A DNA stretch of 64,000 nucleotides. It comes from an uncultured Bacilli bacterium (GTDB taxonomy: Bacteria > Bacillota_I > Bacilli_A > RFN20 > CAG-826). The position numbers and the translations under genes were made by a program. The stretch lies in assembly GCA_944363525.1 (NCBI GenBank), contig CALVUF010000001.1, positions 52,497 to 116,496 of the forward strand, in the 5' to 3' direction. Shown piece by piece: positions 61,759 to 64,000 of this stretch (its first letter is position 1; each line of letters starts with the position of its first letter). The notes beneath the pieces are model-generated. The model searched no databases. It was not told where the DNA came from and saw only the letters and a program-made list of their open reading frames with translations.

Positions 61759-62619
61759 ATGAAAATCTGCATCTCGGCCGAAACGACCGTTGACTTACCC
61801 AAGGACCTACTGAAAGAATGGGATATCCATACCATCCCCTTCACCTTGATCCTTGGCGAGCAAACCGGGTATGACGGGGAAGTCACCCCCGAAACCCTTT
61901 ACGAATACGTCAAGAAGACCAATCAACTCCCTAAGACCTCGGCCATCAACGAAACCGAATACGAGGAATACTTCCGCCAGTTGCTCAACGAATACGACCG
62001 CATCATCCATTTCTCCCTCTCTTCCTGCATCTCCTCGAGTTATTCCCATGCCTGCCTAGCGGCGGAGAAATTCGACGGGAAGGTCGACGTCATCGACACC
62101 CATTCCCTTTCGACCGGCATCGCCTTGCAGGCCGAATACGCCCATCGGCTGGTCTTGCAGGGCAAAACCCCCGAGGAGATCGTGGAGTCGGTGACTAACC
62201 GGATCCCCTATGATCAAGCCTCCTTCTCCCTCGAATCGGTCAATTACCTTTACAAAGGGGGAAGATGCAGCGCCCTGGCCATGATCGGGGCCAACGTCTT
62301 AGGCTTAAAGCCCGAGATCTACGTCAAAGACGGGAAGATGGGCCCGGGTAAGAAATACCGGGGCCCGATGAAGAAGGTGGTTTTGAATTACGTCGAAGAC
62401 ACCCTAGCCACCTACAATAACCCCGACAAGGACATCATCTTCGTCACCTATTCGACCGCCCCCGAAGAGGTGGTCCAAGCGGTCGTCGACCGGGTGAAGA
62501 AGGAAGGGTTCCGCCGGGTTTACGTCACCACCGCTGGGGCGACCATCTCCTGCCACTGCGGGCCGCATTGCCTCGGCATCCTCTATTTCAACGACGGCGA
62601 CCATGCGCTCCTCGATTAA
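61759..62619 (+). CDS. DegV family fatty-acid-binding protein
   Basis: 286 residues. CISAETTVDLPKDLLKEW, IPFTLILGE, TSAINETEYEEYFRQLLN, HFSLSSCISSSYSHACLAAE and DTHSLSTGIALQAEYAHRLV are typical of DegV, which binds a fatty acid and can serve as FakB for the fatty acid kinase FakA. FakA is not in the window. RBS AAAGGAGCC. 3' end overlaps the next gene by 17 bp. Confidence 0.92.
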   Translation: MKICISAETTVDLPKDLLKEWDIHTIPFTLILGEQTGYDGEVTPETLYEYVKKTNQLPKTSAINETEYEEYFRQLLNEYDRIIHFSLSSCISSSYSHACLAAEKFDGKVDVIDTHSLSTGIALQAEYAHRLVLQGKTPEEIVESVTNRIPYDQASFSLESVNYLYKGGRCSALAMIGANVLGLKPEIYVKDGKMGPGKKYRGPMKKVVLNYVEDTLATYNNPDKDIIFVTYSTAPEEVVQAVVDRVKKEGFRRVYVTTAGATISCHCGPHCLGILYFNDGDHALLD

Positions 62620-63727
62620 GCTCGCTTTCGGCTTATTGCCTTTGCTTTGCGCCTGCGCGCAGCCGGCCTCGATCGGCTTAGACGATTACGTCTCCGAGAT
62701 CCCCTTTCAAGGGGAGACGATGAAGGTCATCCAGCTTGCCGATACCCACTGGACTTTCGGCTCTGATCTCGACGAGGAGGCGGCTTATCTTAATGCCTTG
62801 ATCAAAGAATCGGGGGCCGACATCGCTATCTTGACCGGCGATCAGATCCTCGGGGGCAATAAGCGGATCTACACCCGGCTCCTCGATACCTTGCAGGAAA
62901 GCCCCCTGTCTTATTTCGCTTTGGCCTGGGGGAATCATGATGAGCAGGGGCTATTTGATCCCGATTTCCCAACCAATCTAGCCTTAAGCTACGATAAATG
63001 CCTGAACATCGATCATCCGAATGACGATGTCTTCGGGCGGAGCAATTTCGTTATCGATATTACCAAGGGCGGGAAGATCGTCCATGAGCTTTACGTCCTC
63101 GATTCCAATAAGCTCGATCCCCATGGGTTCTCATTGGCCTATGATGTCATCCATGAGGACCAAATCGAATGGTATGAAAGAATGGTCAATCGGGCCAAAG
63201 ACATCAATGGGGCGATCGTCCCTTCCTCGGCCTTCTTCCACATCGTCCTTTGGCAATACGAATACGCCTATCGGCTGGCGATGAAGGGGATCGAAGGCTA
63301 TTCAGCTGACCCATCTCACCCCGGCGGGGTCATCGATTATTCCGGCGAGATGCATGAGGAGATCTGGGAGATCCCCGGGCTCGGGGAGACCCGAACCTAT
63401 GCCGGTTATGAAGACAGCGGCTTCTTCGATAAAGCCGAAGAACTCGGCTCGACCAAAGCCATGTTCGTCGGCCATGACCATAAAAACGACTTCTGCGCCC
63501 TCTATTACGGGTCAAAGGAGAAAGAGGATGACCCGATCGCCCTTTGCTATGGGCTGAAATCCGGTCAGGGGCTCACCTATCAAGCAGGACACCTTGGGGC
63601 CAACGTCATGGAGATCGGCTCCGATGGGGCGATAGCCTCCTTGAAACGGCTCTACCTCGATTACCAAGAAGATAATGTCTATGAATCCAATGACTTCACC
63701 TGGGAGGATATCTTCGATGCCATCTAA
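62603..63727 (+). CDS. Metallophosphoesterase lipoprotein
   Basis: 374 residues. Lipobox in LLPLLCACAQ. Calcineurin-like metal motifs are in order: IQLADTHW (D-x-H), ILTGDQI (GD), WGNHDEQG (GNHD), FFHIVLWQYEYA (H) and FVGHDHKND (GHDH). It acts on the outer face of the membrane on an unknown phosphoester. Starts inside degV and its end overlaps the next start by 11 bp. Confidence 0.88.
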   Translation: MRSSIKLAFGLLPLLCACAQPASIGLDDYVSEIPFQGETMKVIQLADTHWTFGSDLDEEAAYLNALIKESGADIAILTGDQILGGNKRIYTRLLDTLQESPLSYFALAWGNHDEQGLFDPDFPTNLALSYDKCLNIDHPNDDVFGRSNFVIDITKGGKIVHELYVLDSNKLDPHGFSLAYDVIHEDQIEWYERMVNRAKDINGAIVPSSAFFHIVLWQYEYAYRLAMKGIEGYSADPSHPGGVIDYSGEMHEEIWEIPGLGETRTYAGYEDSGFFDKAEELGSTKAMFVGHDHKNDFCALYYGSKEKEDDPIALCYGLKSGQGLTYQAGHLGANVMEIGSDGAIASLKRLYLDYQEDNVYESNDFTWEDIFDAI

Positions 63728-64000
63728 GTATTCCTGGGCTTACAAAATCATTTGGATTTGCCTATTCTTCGCCTCCGGCATCCCTTTTTACGAAGGGATC
63801 TTCGCCCTCATCCATGATTATGGGTCGGGCTTCGTCTATACCCTTGAGGCTTTGCCGTATTACCTTTGCTTCCTTTTGCTTATCCCGATGGCCTTGATCT
63901 TCTTCTATTTCGCTTTGACCGGGGCCAGGTCGAAGGCCTTTTACCTCTCTTTGTCCATCTGCTTAGCCAGCGGCGGCTTCCTCCTGGTTTTGCTAGACGC
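63717..64000 (+). CDS. Membrane protein, 3' end cut by window edge
   Basis: 94 codons to the window end. MPSKYSWAYKIIWICLFFAS starts with a short basic end and three hydrophobic segments follow (YYLCFLLLIPMALIFFYFAL; LSLSICLASGGFLLVLL). Family not recognised. It overlaps the metallophosphoesterase gene by 11 bp, which gives the start. Confidence 0.6.
   Translation, partial: MPSKYSWAYKIIWICLFFASGIPFYEGIFALIHDYGSGFVYTLEALPYYLCFLLLIPMALIFFYFALTGARSKAFYLSLSICLASGGFLLVLLD

Noticed and set aside
1..64000. Mycoplasma-type genetic code (UGA as Trp)
   Set aside because: UGA ends many genes at the family-expected length, including the EAL gene and the overlapping ATGA junctions, and Trp is written UGG.

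Overview
The window looks like a chromosomal segment of a Gram-positive gut-type bacterium of the Bacillota (class Bacilli; possibly a lineage related to the Mollicutes, such as RF39- or Erysipelotrichales-like bacteria). The evidence is indirect. Starts carry strong AAGGAGG-type ribosome binding sites. There is a SipW-type signal peptidase with TasA/camelysin-like substrates, a CcpA-type cre element, an ECF S component, a class II galT, a GT4 enzyme resembling glycolipid synthases, and a YtrA-type GntR/ABC operon. UGA is used as a stop codon throughout, so this is code 11 and not the Mycoplasma code. No rRNA is present; one tRNA-Thr(GGU) is.

Layout. 0-3.5 kb: housekeeping and membrane genes (hemolysin III end, two PH-like membrane proteins, exonuclease III, an ECF substrate-binding subunit). 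3.6-8.2 kb: an accessory island with a frameshifted DUF3990/DUF3791 cassette, an AlbA_2 (COG2865) ATP-binding regulator, the tail of a decayed relative, and a complete-looking tripartite hipB-hipS-hipT operon with two operator palindromes. 8.3-10.6 kb: GntR-ABC operon with a nested operator. 10.6-13.1 kb: a decayed secreted-protein gene, a 2.5-copy ~175-bp tandem repeat, and two paralogous 49-50 aa peptide genes, each with a conserved 37-bp element containing a cre-like site. 13.1-15.2 kb: methylglyoxal synthase plus a two-subunit aconitase X. 15.2-17.2 kb: more COG2865 debris and a truncated COG2865 gene.

17.2-36 kb is the most striking region. It is a co-oriented, largely overlapping gene series (minus strand, 34.0 to 17.2 kb). 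It encodes five SipW-substrate-like surface proteins, a membrane-anchored McrB-like AAA+ ATPase, a DUF2357-like coiled-coil protein with a lysine-rich tail, an SipW signal peptidase, an intact EAL phosphodiesterase, a divergent nucleosidase and a 985-residue receptor whose GGDEF and EAL domains have lost their catalytic motifs. A sixth substrate-like protein lies divergently at 35.0-36.0 kb. I infer a c-di-GMP-linked surface fibre or matrix export system with an unusual ATPase module.

36-42.8 kb: O-antigen-ligase-like protein, sugar symporter, zinc-phospholipase-C-like protein and cardiolipin synthase. 42.8-45.8 kb: accessory stretch with a secreted V8-like protease carrying a second NCY domain, and a lipoprotein. 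45.9-53.3 kb: galM-galT-galK, a YwaF/TMEM164-like membrane protein, malQ and rimO, forming a galactose/maltodextrin utilisation block. 53.3-57.9 kb: lipoprotein, flavodoxin, a CMD-cupin fusion, and an AbiE toxin-antitoxin cassette bracketed by repeated copies of the cupin gene tail. 57.9-64 kb: acyl-CoA ligase and DUF1624 acyltransferase, tRNA-Thr, glycolipid GT4, DegV and a metallophosphoesterase lipoprotein.

Five accessory genes are broken by what looks like a single-base deletion at or near a short homopolymer. This may be real decay or assembly error, and should be borne in mind when reading those entries.
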